From contig DOZU01000085.1 of NCBI GenBank assembly GCA_003517845.1, positions 1 to 13,152 on the forward strand: a DNA stretch of 13,152 nt, read 5' to 3'. The notes under the pieces were generated by a model, which saw only the letters and a program-made list of their open reading frames with translations, did no database searches and was not told where the DNA came from. The position numbers and the translations under genes are program-made. Source of the DNA: Clostridiales bacterium. Lineage in GTDB: Bacteria; Bacillota; Sulfobacillia; UBA995. Shown piece by piece: positions 6,132 through 13,152 of the stretch. Position 1 is the stretch's first letter. Each line of letters begins with the position of its first letter.

Positions 6132-8429
6132 TTGCCTCTGCAGGAAGTGCTCGATGAGCTTGCCAGGGGCAAGTCGGCCCGTAACGTCACCTGCTGGCGG
6201 ACCCTTGCCGGCCGGCCCGCACGCCTCGCGCCGTTCCCCTCTTGGCTGCATCCTTCCTTGAACGCCGCCATGGAGCGACGCGGCATCACCAGCCTCTACT
6301 CCCATCAAGCGCAAGCTCTGGAGGCAATCGCCCGGGGCGAGAACGCGGTCGTGGTCACCCCGACCGCCTCCGGCAAGACCCTCTGCTACAACCTTCCCAT
6401 CGTCGACCACGTGTTGCGGGACGGCTCCGATCGCGCCCTCTACCTCTTCCCCACCAAGGCCTTGTCTCAAGACCAGTTGGCCGAACTCAAGGATCTGTGC
6501 GGCTCGGAGCTGAACCTGAAGACCTACACCTATGATGGCGATACCCCGCGCTCCGCCCGGACGGCGATCCGCTCGGCCGGCCACATCATCGTCACCAATC
6601 CCGACATGCTGCACACCGGCATCCTCCCCCATCACACCAAGTGGCTGCGGCTGTTCCAGCGGTTGCGCTATGTCGTGATCGACGAGATCCACCAGTACCG
6701 GGGCGTGTTCGGCAGTCATCTGGCCAACCTGGTGCGCCGGCTCAAGCGGGTGGCCGCTTTCTATGGCGCCCGCCCCCAGTTCATCCTGTGTTCGGCCACG
6801 ATCGCCAATCCTGCCGAGTTGGCTTCCCGGCTGATCGAAGAGCCGGTCACGCTGATCGATGAGAGCGGCGCCCCGACCGGCGAGAAGTACTTCATCCTTT
6901 ACAACCCACCGGTCGTCGACCGGGAACTCGGCATCCGCCGCAGTTCCCTCCTGGAGGCGGCGGACCTGGCGACCCGCTTCTTGCGCGCCGGCGTGCCGAT
7001 GCTGGTCTTCGCCCGCAGCCGCCTCGCAACCGAGGTGCTGGTAACCTACCTGAAGCGGGCGGCGGCGGGCATCCTGCCCGGCGTGGGGGAAGCGGCGGTC
7101 CGCGGATACCGCGGCGGCTATCTACCCCACGAACGGCGGGAGATCGAACGCGGCCTTCGGGAAGGCAAAATACAGGCGGCCGTCAGCACCAGCGCCCTGG
7201 AACTGGGTGTAGATATCGGGCAGTTGGACGCGGTGGTCATGGCCGGCTATCCCGGCAGCATAGCCAGCGCGTGGCAACAGGCGGGGAGGGCGGGGCGGCG
7301 CACCGGCTCCTCCGTGGCGGTGCTGATCGCCGACTCCAGCCCGCTGAATCAGTACCTGGTGAACCACCCCGACTATTTCTTCGGCCGGTCTCCGGAACAC
7401 GGACTGATCAACCCGGATAACCCCCAGATCCTGGCCGGCCACGTCAAGTGCGCCGCCTTCGAGTTGCCTTTCCAGCGGGGTGAGAGCCTGGGCGCCGCGC
7501 CCGTCGACCCCATCCTCGAGCAACTGGCGGCCGCCGCCCTCGTCCACCGCGGTCCGGAGCGATGGCACTGGATGGCCGAGACCTATCCGGCGGAAGAGAT
7601 CAGCCTCCGATCGGCTTCGGCCGAGAACTTCGTCATCATCGACGTAACTCAGCCCACGGCCCGAGCGATCGGCGAGGTCGACCGCTTCAGCGCCCCCTTG
7701 CTCTTGCACGAAGAGGCCATCTACCTCCATGAGTCTGACCAGTACCAGGTCGAGAAACTCGACTACCCCGAAAAGAAGGCCTATGTGCGGGCGGTCAGCG
7801 TCGATTACTACACCGACGCCAGTTCGGCCGTGAGCATCAAGGTTCTGGCCCGCTTCCAGGACGACCCCTCCCGGCGGCCGGGGCGCAGTTCCGGCGAGGT
7901 ACTGGTCACCTCCTTGCCCACCATGTTCAAGAAGATCCGCTTTGGGACCCATGAGAACCTGGGATCGGGACCCATACGCTTGCCCGAGGAGCAGATGCAC
8001 ACCACGGCCTACTGGCTGTACCTGTCGGAGGAAGCATACTCCGGCCTGCGGCCCGAGGAACTCGAGGCGGGGTTGCTGGGAGTGGCGAACCTCCTCGTGC
8101 ACATCGCTCCCCTTTATCTGCTGTGTGACGTCCGCGATATCCGGTCGGTGGTGGAGGTGCGATCGCCTTTCACCCGGCTCCCCACGGTGTACGTCTATGA
8201 ACGCTATCCGGGAGGAGTGGGGTTCGCCGACAAGCTATATGAGCTTCATGATGAGTTGCTGGCGGGCTGCCGCGAGCTGTCGGCCGCGTGTCCCTGCGCC
8301 GACGGATGTCCTTCCTGTGTGGGCCCGGCCTCCGAGGTAGGACCGGGCGCAAAACGCGCGACCCTGAGCATCTTGCGAGCGGGCAGCAAGGACCGGCTGC
8401 GGCAGCTTACCGGTGAGCCCCGGTCATGA
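6132..8429 (+). CDS. mrfA: DEAD/DEAH-box DNA repair helicase MrfA (YprA), DUF1998 C-terminus
   Basis: This 765-residue superfamily 2 helicase matches B. subtilis YprA/MrfA (749 residues), which with MrfB repairs mitomycin-type DNA damage. Visible motifs: the Q-like SLYSHQAQAL region (55-63), Walker A TPTASGKT (76-83), FPTKALSQDQ (Ia), Walker B DEIH (184-187), SAT (221-223), STSALELGVDIG (352-363) and the arginine motif QQAGRAGRR (382-390). The C-terminal part is DUF1998-like, with a cysteine cluster (C713, C720, C722, C726, C729, in CPCADGCPSC) as in the zinc-binding domain of MrfA. TTG 6132 is preferred because of the GAGGTG site. The stop overlaps the mrfB start as ATGA, so both proteins are probably made in balance. 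The promoter carries a LexA-like box. Confidence 0.93.
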   Translation: MPLQEVLDELARGKSARNVTCWRTLAGRPARLAPFPSWLHPSLNAAMERRGITSLYSHQAQALEAIARGENAVVVTPTASGKTLCYNLPIVDHVLRDGSDRALYLFPTKALSQDQLAELKDLCGSELNLKTYTYDGDTPRSARTAIRSAGHIIVTNPDMLHTGILPHHTKWLRLFQRLRYVVIDEIHQYRGVFGSHLANLVRRLKRVAAFYGARPQFILCSATIANPAELASRLIEEPVTLIDESGAPTGEKYFILYNPPVVDRELGIRRSSLLEAADLATRFLRAGVPMLVFARSRLATEVLVTYLKRAAAGILPGVGEAAVRGYRGGYLPHERREIERGLREGKIQAAVSTSALELGVDIGQLDAVVMAGYPGSIASAWQQAGRAGRRTGSSVAVLIADSSPLNQYLVNHPDYFFGRSPEHGLINPDNPQILAGHVKCAAFELPFQRGESLGAAPVDPILEQLAAAALVHRGPERWHWMAETYPAEEISLRSASAENFVIIDVTQPTARAIGEVDRFSAPLLLHEEAIYLHESDQYQVEKLDYPEKKAYVRAVSVDYYTDASSAVSIKVLARFQDDPSRRPGRSSGEVLVTSLPTMFKKIRFGTHENLGSGPIRLPEEQMHTTAYWLYLSEEAYSGLRPEELEAGLLGVANLLVHIAPLYLLCDVRDIRSVVEVRSPFTRLPTVYVYERYPGGVGFADKLYELHDELLAGCRELSAACPCADGCPSCVGPASEVGPGAKRATLSILRAGSKDRLRQLTGEPRS

Positions 8430-9556
8430 CCATCGCGTCGCGGCCTGCGGCCGGCGTGCTCGAGGAGGTCCGCCTGTCAATCCACCATCGCCACGGCAGC
8501 CGCCACCTGTCCGACGCGCTGGGCAGCCCGGCCGGACCGCTGGGCGCGCTCGCCGGTTTGCCCGATCTCGGCGGCCGCCACCTTTCCGATCTGCTGTTCC
8601 TGGATACCGAGACCACCGGGTTGGGAATGGGGGCGGGCACGCTCGTATTCCTGGTAGGTGTCGGTCGGTTCGAGGCGGGGAGCTTCGTCGTCCGGCACTT
8701 CTTCCTCGAGGAACCCGACAGGGAAGGGGACTTCCTCGATGCCGTGCTCGACCATATCGGGAGGGCCCCCGGGCTGGTCACATTCAACGGACGCCGATTC
8801 GATCTGCCCCAGCTTGAGACCCGGCTCATCCTGAACCGTCGCGGCCCCTGCTTGCCGGGAATCTCTAACCTCGATCTACTGCCGGTGGCGCGGCGGGTCT
8901 GGAAGCTCCGGCTGGAGAGCCGCAGCCTATCATCACTGGAAGGTCATGTCCTCGGTTTCGTCCGGGAGGACGACGTTCCCGGCTGGCTCGTCCCCTCGTT
9001 CTACCGGGAGTACTTGCTGACCGGGAACCGCGGCCGCCTGAAGCCGGTTTTCCATCATAACTTACGGGACATCCTCTCCCTGGTCACGCTGGCCTGCCAC
9101 CTGGGAGCATGGGCGGATGAGGCTGCTGCCGGACGACCCCCCGCCGGCGCGCATCCCCTGGAGATGGTCGGCCTGGCCCACGCATGCGAGGCGGCGGGAT
9201 GGGGACCGCAGAGCACGGCGTGCTATGGGGAGGCAATCGCCCGTGGTCTGGACGCCCCCCATCAGCACCGCACCCGAGAACGGCTGGGGAGGGTGTACCG
9301 CCGGCTGGGCCAGCATGACGCGGCGGCAACCGTATGGCAGCAAGCCATAGCTGCGGGCTCGCCATCACCCGTCCCTTACGTGGAACTGGCCAGACACTAC
9401 GAGCGCGTCCGGGGTGATTTGACCCAGGCGCTGGCCGTGGTGAACGCGGCGATCGATCGATTGGACCTGTCCTCTCTCCAGCGGTCGGCACTGTCGCGGC
9501 GGGCGGCGCGCCTTTGCCGCCGAATGGGCATGTCCGGCCGCCAACCCGCATACTAG
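8426..9556 (+). CDS. mrfB: MrfB (YprB) DEDD-type exonuclease with TPR tail
   Basis: MrfB is the 3'-5' exonuclease partner of MrfA. The RNase H-like exonuclease fold shows D60 and E62 in FLDTETTGLG, an aspartate in TFNGRRFDLP (D126) and the last aspartate with a nearby histidine in HHNLRDILSL (H210/H211, D215), giving a DEDDh-like set. SRSLSSLEGHVLG resembles the SLK..E..LG stretch of the family. From about residue 240 the protein turns into helical repeats such as YGEAIARGL, RLGRVYRRLGQHDAAATVWQ and PYVELARHYERVRGD, which look like TPR units, as in B. subtilis YprB. At 376 residues it is a little shorter than YprB (about 413), mainly at the N-terminus. ATG 8426 overlaps the mrfA stop. Confidence 0.9.
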   Translation: MTIASRPAAGVLEEVRLSIHHRHGSRHLSDALGSPAGPLGALAGLPDLGGRHLSDLLFLDTETTGLGMGAGTLVFLVGVGRFEAGSFVVRHFFLEEPDREGDFLDAVLDHIGRAPGLVTFNGRRFDLPQLETRLILNRRGPCLPGISNLDLLPVARRVWKLRLESRSLSSLEGHVLGFVREDDVPGWLVPSFYREYLLTGNRGRLKPVFHHNLRDILSLVTLACHLGAWADEAAAGRPPAGAHPLEMVGLAHACEAAGWGPQSTACYGEAIARGLDAPHQHRTRERLGRVYRRLGQHDAAATVWQQAIAAGSPSPVPYVELARHYERVRGDLTQALAVVNAAIDRLDLSSLQRSALSRRAARLCRRMGMSGRQPAY

Positions 9557-9612
9557 GATAGCGCGGTGCCCGGCCGGCGGCGGCCGGATCCCGCGGGAGT
9601 TGGATCCCACCC
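9557..9612. other. Short GC-rich spacer between mrfB and the PdaB-like gene
   Basis: It contains CCGGCC and GGCCGG arms around GGCGGC, which could fold into a short stem, but there is no T-run and no promoter I would defend. Transcription from mrfAB may continue through it. Confidence 0.35.
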
Positions 9613-10341
9613 ATGCGGTTCACCGTCCTGGATCTGCGGTCGCGATGGCTGTCGCTCCTTGGCTGGGCGTTGGCGCTGCTCGCACTGGTCGGGATGGCGC
9701 TGGCCCCCCCGGTGATCGCGCCCGCCGCCGCCCCCCTGCGACCGGTACGCCGGTACGCCACTTCCGACCGGGTGGTCGCCTTGACCTTCAACGTGAGCTG
9801 GGGGCACGAGATGCCGCGGCGGGTGTTGGCCGCGCTGGCGGATTCCGGCGCGACCGCCACTCTCTTCGTGTCGGGACTCTGGGCGGCCCGCAACCCCGAA
9901 CTGGTCCGAGAGATGCTCGAGCGAGGACACCAGGTGGCCAGTCTCGGATACCGTCACGTGGACCTGACCACCCTGTCCGCCGCGGACCTCGAGGCTGAAC
10001 TGCTCGAAGCCGGGCGATTGCTGGCCGCCATCACCGGACAAGACCAGGTCTTCCTGCGGCCACCGGACGGTCGCTACAGCGATCTGGTGCTGGAAACTGC
10101 GTTACGGCTCAGCTATACTGTCGTCACCTGGCACATCGACGCCCGGGACGGGAAGGAGGGCGCGCCGGAGCCAATCGCCCGTCACGTGCTCGGCCGAGTG
10201 GTCCCCGGAGCGATAATCGTCTTTCAGGCCTCGAACTCCGCCCTGCTGACCGACCGCGCTCTGCCCGCGATCGTGGCCGGCCTGCACCAGCGCGGCTATC
10301 GAACCGTCACCCTATCCGAGTTATTGGCGGAGACGGACTGA
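9613..10341 (+). CDS. PdaB-like polysaccharide deacetylase homologue, probable pseudoenzyme
   Basis: This 242-residue protein has one N-terminal membrane helix or signal anchor (about 12-35) followed by a NodB-fold domain outside the membrane. The order of motifs follows the PdaB type: ALTFNVSWG (57-64), TLFVSGLWAARNPELV, GHQVASLGYRHVDLTTLS, RPPDGRYS (149-156), VVTWHIDARD and a C-terminal PGAIIVFQASNSALLTDRALP. Intact family members have TFD, SHGYRH and a late LHD/LHxN motif. Here the catalytic Asp is N60, the first zinc histidine is L111 (H115 is kept), and the late histidine is replaced by Q205. Loss of three active-site residues argues against normal deacetylation of peptidoglycan or cortex. 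A weak GGGAG lies well upstream of ATG 9613, which is 56 bases after mrfB; it may be co-transcribed. Confidence 0.82.
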   Translation: MRFTVLDLRSRWLSLLGWALALLALVGMALAPPVIAPAAAPLRPVRRYATSDRVVALTFNVSWGHEMPRRVLAALADSGATATLFVSGLWAARNPELVREMLERGHQVASLGYRHVDLTTLSAADLEAELLEAGRLLAAITGQDQVFLRPPDGRYSDLVLETALRLSYTVVTWHIDARDGKEGAPEPIARHVLGRVVPGAIIVFQASNSALLTDRALPAIVAGLHQRGYRTVTLSELLAETD

Positions 10342-11997
10342 AGCAGCCCTCCCGTCATATCCCGGCGAGTATCCTGACTGCCCGCCGGCGAATAGCCTGC
10401 AAGACGGTCGGGGGTGCTGGCCATGCCGGTCCGGCGTCTTTACTTCGCTTACGGCACCAACCTGTCGGTGGACGCCATGCGCGAGCGCTGTCCTCCCGGA
10501 TCGGCGCGCAAATTGGGGGCCGCGGTCTTGCTCGACCACCGGCTCGAGTTCCGGGCCGATCCCCACGGCTTCGGGCTGGCCACGGTCCTCCCCGCGCGGG
10601 GCAGCCGGGTATGGGGCGGCCTGTGGCAGATCGACCGTAGCTGCCGCGCCCGTCTCGATCGCTATGAGGCATGGCCGAGGGTGTACCGCCGGGAGGACGT
10701 TCCGGTCCTGTTCCAAGGCAGGCTGGTACGGGCGCTGACCTACATCCTGCAGCGCGCCGGCCCTCCCGTCAGGCCCGAACGTGACTACCTCGAGACGATC
10801 CTGGCGGGATATCGTGACTTCAACTTGCCCTTCGCCGCCCTGATGCAGGCGACGTCCCCCTCCCCCCGCCTCGCCCAGTCCCCGGAGTACGAGCCCCCGT
10901 AACAGGAGGAGCAGCCAGTTCAACAGCCAACGGACCGGCGACCGGCAGCGAACGCCGGCCGAAGCAACCAGCAGCGCCTCGCCGAGCACCTCCCCTTCAA
11001 GTACGGCCTCGACTCGACCCACCACTTCTCCGGGACGTACGGGAGCTTGGAGGCGGTCGGGCGACCACACGACCAGGTCCACCGCCCCCTCCCTGCCCCG
11101 GGGCACCACCACCCGCAGGTCGCGGTCGGCCATCAGATTCAGTCGGCCAACCTCTCCCCGGTCCACGGTCACCGTGGCGACCAACGCGTCCCTCGGGACG
11201 ATCAGGACCCGGGCGAAGTTGGCGAAGCCCCAGTCAAGTATGGCGGCCGCGTCGCGATAACGGTCGCCCGCATTCAGTAACACGGCCAGCAGGCGGTGGC
11301 CGTCGCGGGTCGCCGAGGCGATCAGGCAGCGGCCCGCCGCCGCCGTGGTCCCCGTCTTCACCCCGTCCGCGCCCGGGTAACTCCCCAGGAAGCGGTTGGT
11401 GTTGCGGAGGCGGCGCGCCCACCGGCCGTGCAGCTCCCGGGCATGTCCCTCTCGCGCGGCCACCAGTCTTGATAGCAGGGGGTCACGGAGCGCATGCCGG
11501 GCCAGGATGGCCAGATCGAAGGCGGTCGCATAGTGATCGGCTTGCGTCAGGCCGTGGGGGTTCTGGAAGCGGGAACTCGTCGCGCCCAGTTCACGGGCGC
11601 GTTCGTTCATCAGGTCGGCGAAGTCCTCGACGGAGCCGGCCAAGTGCTCAGCCAGGGCGATGCTGGCATCGTTGGCCGACAAGAGGAGCATCGATTCGAG
11701 CAAGGTCGCGAATGCGACTTGATCGCCCGCGCGCAATGAGAGCTGGGCGCCGGGAACGAGAGCGGCCCGCCGGCTGATGGTTACCGCCTCGTCGAGCCGC
11801 TCGTGTTCCGCAGCCAGGAAGGCGGTGAGGATCTTGGTGAGGCTGGCCGGCGGTCGGGGGCGGTGCGCATCTTTCTGGTAGAGCACTTGGCCGCTATGCC
11901 CGTCCACCAGTATCGCCGACCGGGCAGTCACCCAGGGCGGCGCCGCGAGAGTCACCAGCGCCAGGACGGTGGAGCACCAGCGCATACAACGGCCCAT
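10321..11997 (-). CDS. dacF: D-alanyl-D-alanine carboxypeptidase (DacF/PBP5-like) with abnormal antisense C-terminal extension
   Basis: This low-molecular-weight penicillin-binding protein trims the terminal D-Ala of peptidoglycan stem peptides outside the membrane. A hydrophobic N-terminus (about 7-22) acts as a signal peptide. The serine active site is complete: SLTK (S52, K55), SAN (107-109) and KTG (214-216), with VDGHSGQVLYQKDA and GATSSRFQNPHGL as family landmarks. A PBP5 C-terminal beta domain spans about 268-345, followed by the amphipathic, membrane-anchor-like LLNWLLLLLRGLVLRGL (359-374). DacF proteins normally end about here (370-390 residues), but this frame has no stop and continues to 10321, giving 558 residues. 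The last 180 or so are low-complexity and antisense to the cyclotransferase gene. The extension is probably non-functional; the core is secure. No good ribosome site precedes ATG 11997, and ATG 11985 is an alternative. Confidence 0.88.
   Translation of the reverse strand: MGRCMRWCSTVLALVTLAAPPWVTARSAILVDGHSGQVLYQKDAHRPRPPASLTKILTAFLAAEHERLDEAVTISRRAALVPGAQLSLRAGDQVAFATLLESMLLLSANDASIALAEHLAGSVEDFADLMNERARELGATSSRFQNPHGLTQADHYATAFDLAILARHALRDPLLSRLVAAREGHARELHGRWARRLRNTNRFLGSYPGADGVKTGTTAAAGRCLIASATRDGHRLLAVLLNAGDRYRDAAAILDWGFANFARVLIVPRDALVATVTVDRGEVGRLNLMADRDLRVVVPRGREGAVDLVVWSPDRLQAPVRPGEVVGRVEAVLEGEVLGEALLVASAGVRCRSPVRWLLNWLLLLLRGLVLRGLGEAGGGGRRLHQGGEGQVEVTISRQDRLEVVTFGPDGRAGALQDVGQRPYQPALEQDRNVLPAVHPRPCLIAIETGAAATVDLPQAAPYPAAPRGEDRGQPEAVGIGPELEPVVEQDRGPQFARRSGRTALAHGVHRQVGAVSEVKTPDRHGQHPRPSCRLFAGGQSGYSPGYDGRAASVRLRQ
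10423..10902 (+). CDS. Gamma-glutamylcyclotransferase-like (AIG2/GGCT fold) protein
   Basis: The product is 159 residues from ATG 10423. It has the GGCT/AIG2 nucleotide-like loop YFAYGTNLS (Y10-S15), the MRERCP helix, LDHRLEF, GSRVWGGLWQI, and the catalytic glutamate in RLDRYEAWP (E82), followed by Y-R-R-E and a VRALTYIL strand. This is the canonical order for the fold. A GGGGGTG six bases upstream supports ATG 10423; an in-frame GTG at 10414 is the alternative. Members cyclise gamma-glutamyl amines to 5-oxoproline. The substrate here is unknown: with bacillithiol genes nearby there is no direct reason to assume glutathione breakdown. The whole gene is overlapped on the other strand by the extended dacF frame. 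Confidence 0.8.
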   Translation: MPVRRLYFAYGTNLSVDAMRERCPPGSARKLGAAVLLDHRLEFRADPHGFGLATVLPARGSRVWGGLWQIDRSCRARLDRYEAWPRVYRREDVPVLFQGRLVRALTYILQRAGPPVRPERDYLETILAGYRDFNLPFAALMQATSPSPRLAQSPEYEPP

Positions 11998-12146
11998 CGG
12001 CCAAGTCTACTGGTTGGCGGATCAGGTCATGCCCGTCGGCGCCAATCCGCCGCCATCCGGGGGACCGGCACCATCCGGGTAGGGGCGGGTTCCGAACCCG
12101 CCCCTACTCCACGTGCAGGCCATGCTGGCGGGCGCCACGTGGCAGA
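11998..12146. other. Intergenic region between rodZ and dacF with several small repeats
   Basis: This gap holds the perfect hairpin at 12079-12107, a 9-base direct repeat CCATCCGGG (12053-12061 and 12071-12079), a 7-base inverted repeat GGCGGAT/ATCCGCC (12016-12022 and 12045-12051) and CCACGTG/CACGTGG arms (12109-12115 and 12136-12142). I see no convincing -35/-10 pair for dacF and no open frame worth calling. Confidence 0.6.
12079..12107. repeat. Perfect GTAG-footed hairpin, REP-like element
   Basis: GTAGGGGCGGGTT is followed by CCG and then the exact reverse complement of the first arm: a 13-bp perfect stem with a 3-base loop. The GTAG foot resembles REP/TnpA-REP-associated palindromes, which are usually dispersed in many copies. 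It could also end transcription from rodZ, but no T-run follows on either strand, so a classical Rho-independent terminator is unlikely. Only this copy is visible in the window. Confidence 0.7.
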
Positions 12147-12929
12147 TCAGGGCGCCTCCAGCTCGAAGATGACCGTCCGCGGATCGGTGGCCGGATCCTG
12201 GAATAAGGGGCCCAACTCCCGCTCCCCCACCTTCACCAGGACCATGGCCGGACGGCCGGCCCGAATGCTGAGCGTCCGAGTCGCCGTGAACACCTGGACC
12301 GTGCCGGGAGGCAGGGTGCCCTCCTGAACCCGGCGGTCATCGGCATACACCTGCAGCCAGCAGTAGTCGGCAAGCTCGATCGTCACCTGCAGGGAAGCGG
12401 CCGCCACCCGGAAACGCACCTCATCGCCGATATCCTCGCGGAGGATACGGATTTCCGGTCGCGGCGGCACGGGGTCAGCGACGGGCGGCGGCTCGACCGG
12501 AGCCGGAGGCGTGACCGGTTCCTGGACCTGGGGGGGAGGCGGGGGGGGCGGCTCCTCCGGCCTGCGCGGCAACACTCCCCAGTAGTAGATCGCTCCCGCC
12601 ATCACTACCAGGCCCCCTACGAGGAGGGCCGCCGGCAAGGGCGAGAGCTTCCACGCCGAACGGCGCCGGGGCCCCGGGTCCTCGTCCCGAGGTGTGTCGT
12701 CCTCGCTCAGTTGCTCGACCAGTTCCCGCGGGTCGAGCCCCAGGTACTTTCCGTAGGTGCGAACAAAGCCTCGGGCGTATACGGAGCCGGGAATCAACCG
12801 GTGGTCTCCTGCTTCCAGCGCCATCAGGTACCTGAGGCGAATCTTGGTGTCCGCCTGCGCCTGCTCGAGCGATATCCCCCGTCCTTCCCGCTCCTTGCGC
12901 AACCGGACGCCCAACTCCTCGGTGCTCAT
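12147..12929 (-). CDS. rodZ: RodZ/YmfM-like cytoskeleton-associated membrane protein
   Basis: This 260-residue protein has the RodZ layout. A cytoplasmic helix-turn-helix domain (about 3-75; LGVRLRKEREGRGISLEQA, then TKIRLRYLMALEAGD, IPGSVYARGFVRTYGKYLGL) is followed by a basic stretch RRRSAWK and one transmembrane helix (about 97-117). A proline-rich linker follows (about 124-157), then an outer DUF4115 domain ending near 258 (DYCWLQVYADDRRVQEG, GTVQVFTATRTLSIRAG). RodZ links MreB to the cell-wall elongation machinery; the HTH binds MreB rather than serving as a classical repressor. It starts at ATG 12929, 23 bases after the asnS stop, and is probably co-transcribed with asnS. A GGGGGAAG sequence upstream is the only ribosome site. 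Confidence 0.9.
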   Translation of the reverse strand: MSTEELGVRLRKEREGRGISLEQAQADTKIRLRYLMALEAGDHRLIPGSVYARGFVRTYGKYLGLDPRELVEQLSEDDTPRDEDPGPRRRSAWKLSPLPAALLVGGLVVMAGAIYYWGVLPRRPEEPPPPPPPQVQEPVTPPAPVEPPPVADPVPPRPEIRILREDIGDEVRFRVAAASLQVTIELADYCWLQVYADDRRVQEGTLPPGTVQVFTATRTLSIRAGRPAMVLVKVGERELGPLFQDPATDPRTVIFELEAP

Positions 12930-12952
12930 GCCCAGCTTCCCCCAATGCCCTG

Positions 12953-13152
12953 CTAAGGATAGATCCGGTTGAGGAGGCGCGGAAAAGGTATGGCCTCGCG
13001 TATGTGCTCAAGTCCGCAAAGCCAGGCCACGACGCGCTCGATCCCCATGCCGAAACCGGAATGGGGAACGCTCCCATAGCGGCGCAAGTCCAGGTACCAC
13101 TGGAAAGCGCCCTCGGCCAGTCCGTGCTGCGCCAGCCGCTCGCGCAGGAGAG
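12953..13152 (-). CDS. asnS: Asparaginyl-tRNA synthetase, C-terminal part (cut by the right edge)
   Basis: The minus-strand frame ending at TAG 12955-12953 covers about 66 residues. It reads WYLDLRRYGSVPHSGFGMG, then IERVVAWLCGLEHIREAI, then PFPRLLNRIYP and stop. GFGMGIER is motif 3 of class II aminoacyl-tRNA synthetases, and the YGSVPHSGFG and HIREAIPFPR context with the RIYP end is specific to AsnRS; AspRS and LysRS end differently. The enzyme charges tRNA-Asn in the cytoplasm. The N-terminal anticodon-binding domain lies beyond the window, so activity cannot be judged. It is followed by rodZ on the same strand after 23 bases. Confidence 0.93.
   Translation of the reverse strand, partial: LLRERLAQHGLAEGAFQWYLDLRRYGSVPHSGFGMGIERVVAWLCGLEHIREAIPFPRLLNRIYP

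Noticed and set aside
5970..6719. Upstream extension of the bshB1 frame (to 495 codons)
   Set aside because: The extra 250 residues are antisense to mrfA and unlike any PIG-L protein; homologues begin at about MTANPGQSLKVLAVAAHPDD.
7122..8102. Minus-strand open frame of about 326 codons
   Set aside because: Antisense to mrfA, whose helicase motifs are unambiguous; a GC-rich mirror frame.
9084..9893. Minus-strand open frame across the mrfB/deacetylase junction
   Set aside because: Arg/Pro/Gly-rich shadow of two recognisable plus-strand genes, without a start signal.
10342..10413. Possible terminator hairpin (CCGGCG and CGCCGG arms) between the deacetylase and cyclotransferase genes
   Set aside because: The stem is only six bases with a loop of about 15 and no T-run; not distinguishable from chance in this GC-rich sequence.
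12109..12142. CCACGTG/CACGTGG inverted repeat as an operator
   Set aside because: CACGTG is self-complementary and common at this GC content; no regulator or promoter is attached to it.
12147..12929. Reading the HTH protein as a transcriptional repressor
   Set aside because: The single transmembrane helix, proline-rich linker and DUF4115 domain after the HTH identify the RodZ/YmfM family.

Overview
The window looks like chromosome of a high-GC, deep-branching member of the Bacillota (Firmicutes). It carries bacillithiol genes (bshA, bshB1), a YprA/YprB (MrfA/MrfB) repair pair, a DacF-like D,D-carboxypeptidase, a PdaB-like deacetylase homologue and a RodZ/YmfM-type protein. The taxonomic guess rests on gene content only. 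There is no rRNA, tRNA gene, CRISPR array or recognisable transposase.

Layout. (1) Positions 1-2366, minus strand: a lower-GC, accessory-looking block. It begins with a well-formed sigma70-type promoter and an hsdM start, but HsdM breaks off after about 124 residues and runs into the 3' part of a nucleotidyltransferase-like gene. That gene overlaps an intact MFS transporter, which in turn overlaps a radical SAM/SPASM gene. The radical SAM gene has lost its middle and is frameshifted, so two of the four genes here are visibly broken. (2) Positions 2391-5969, minus strand: a tightly coupled set bshB1 > bshA > rimO > DUF454, with 4-base overlaps or a 2-base gap at each junction. (3) Positions 6084-9556, plus strand: mrfA-mrfB behind a promoter whose spacer contains a near-perfect Gram-positive LexA (SOS) box. 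(4) Positions 9613-10902, plus strand: a PdaB-like protein lacking several catalytic residues, then a gamma-glutamylcyclotransferase-like protein. (5) Positions 10321-13152, minus strand: the 3' end of asnS, rodZ, a perfect GTAG-footed hairpin, and a dacF-like gene whose frame runs about 180 codons past its normal end, antisense to the cyclotransferase gene.

How the genes fit together. BshB1 and BshA carry out successive steps of bacillithiol synthesis (BshA first, BshB1 second); the third enzyme, BshC, is not in the window. MrfA/MrfB are a helicase and exonuclease for DNA repair, and the operator suggests damage induction. DacF, the PdaB-like protein and RodZ all concern the cell envelope. 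No complete novel system is visible. The most useful leads are the predicted SOS control of mrfAB, the wrecked radical SAM/MFS locus, the deacetylase pseudoenzyme and the dacF read-through.
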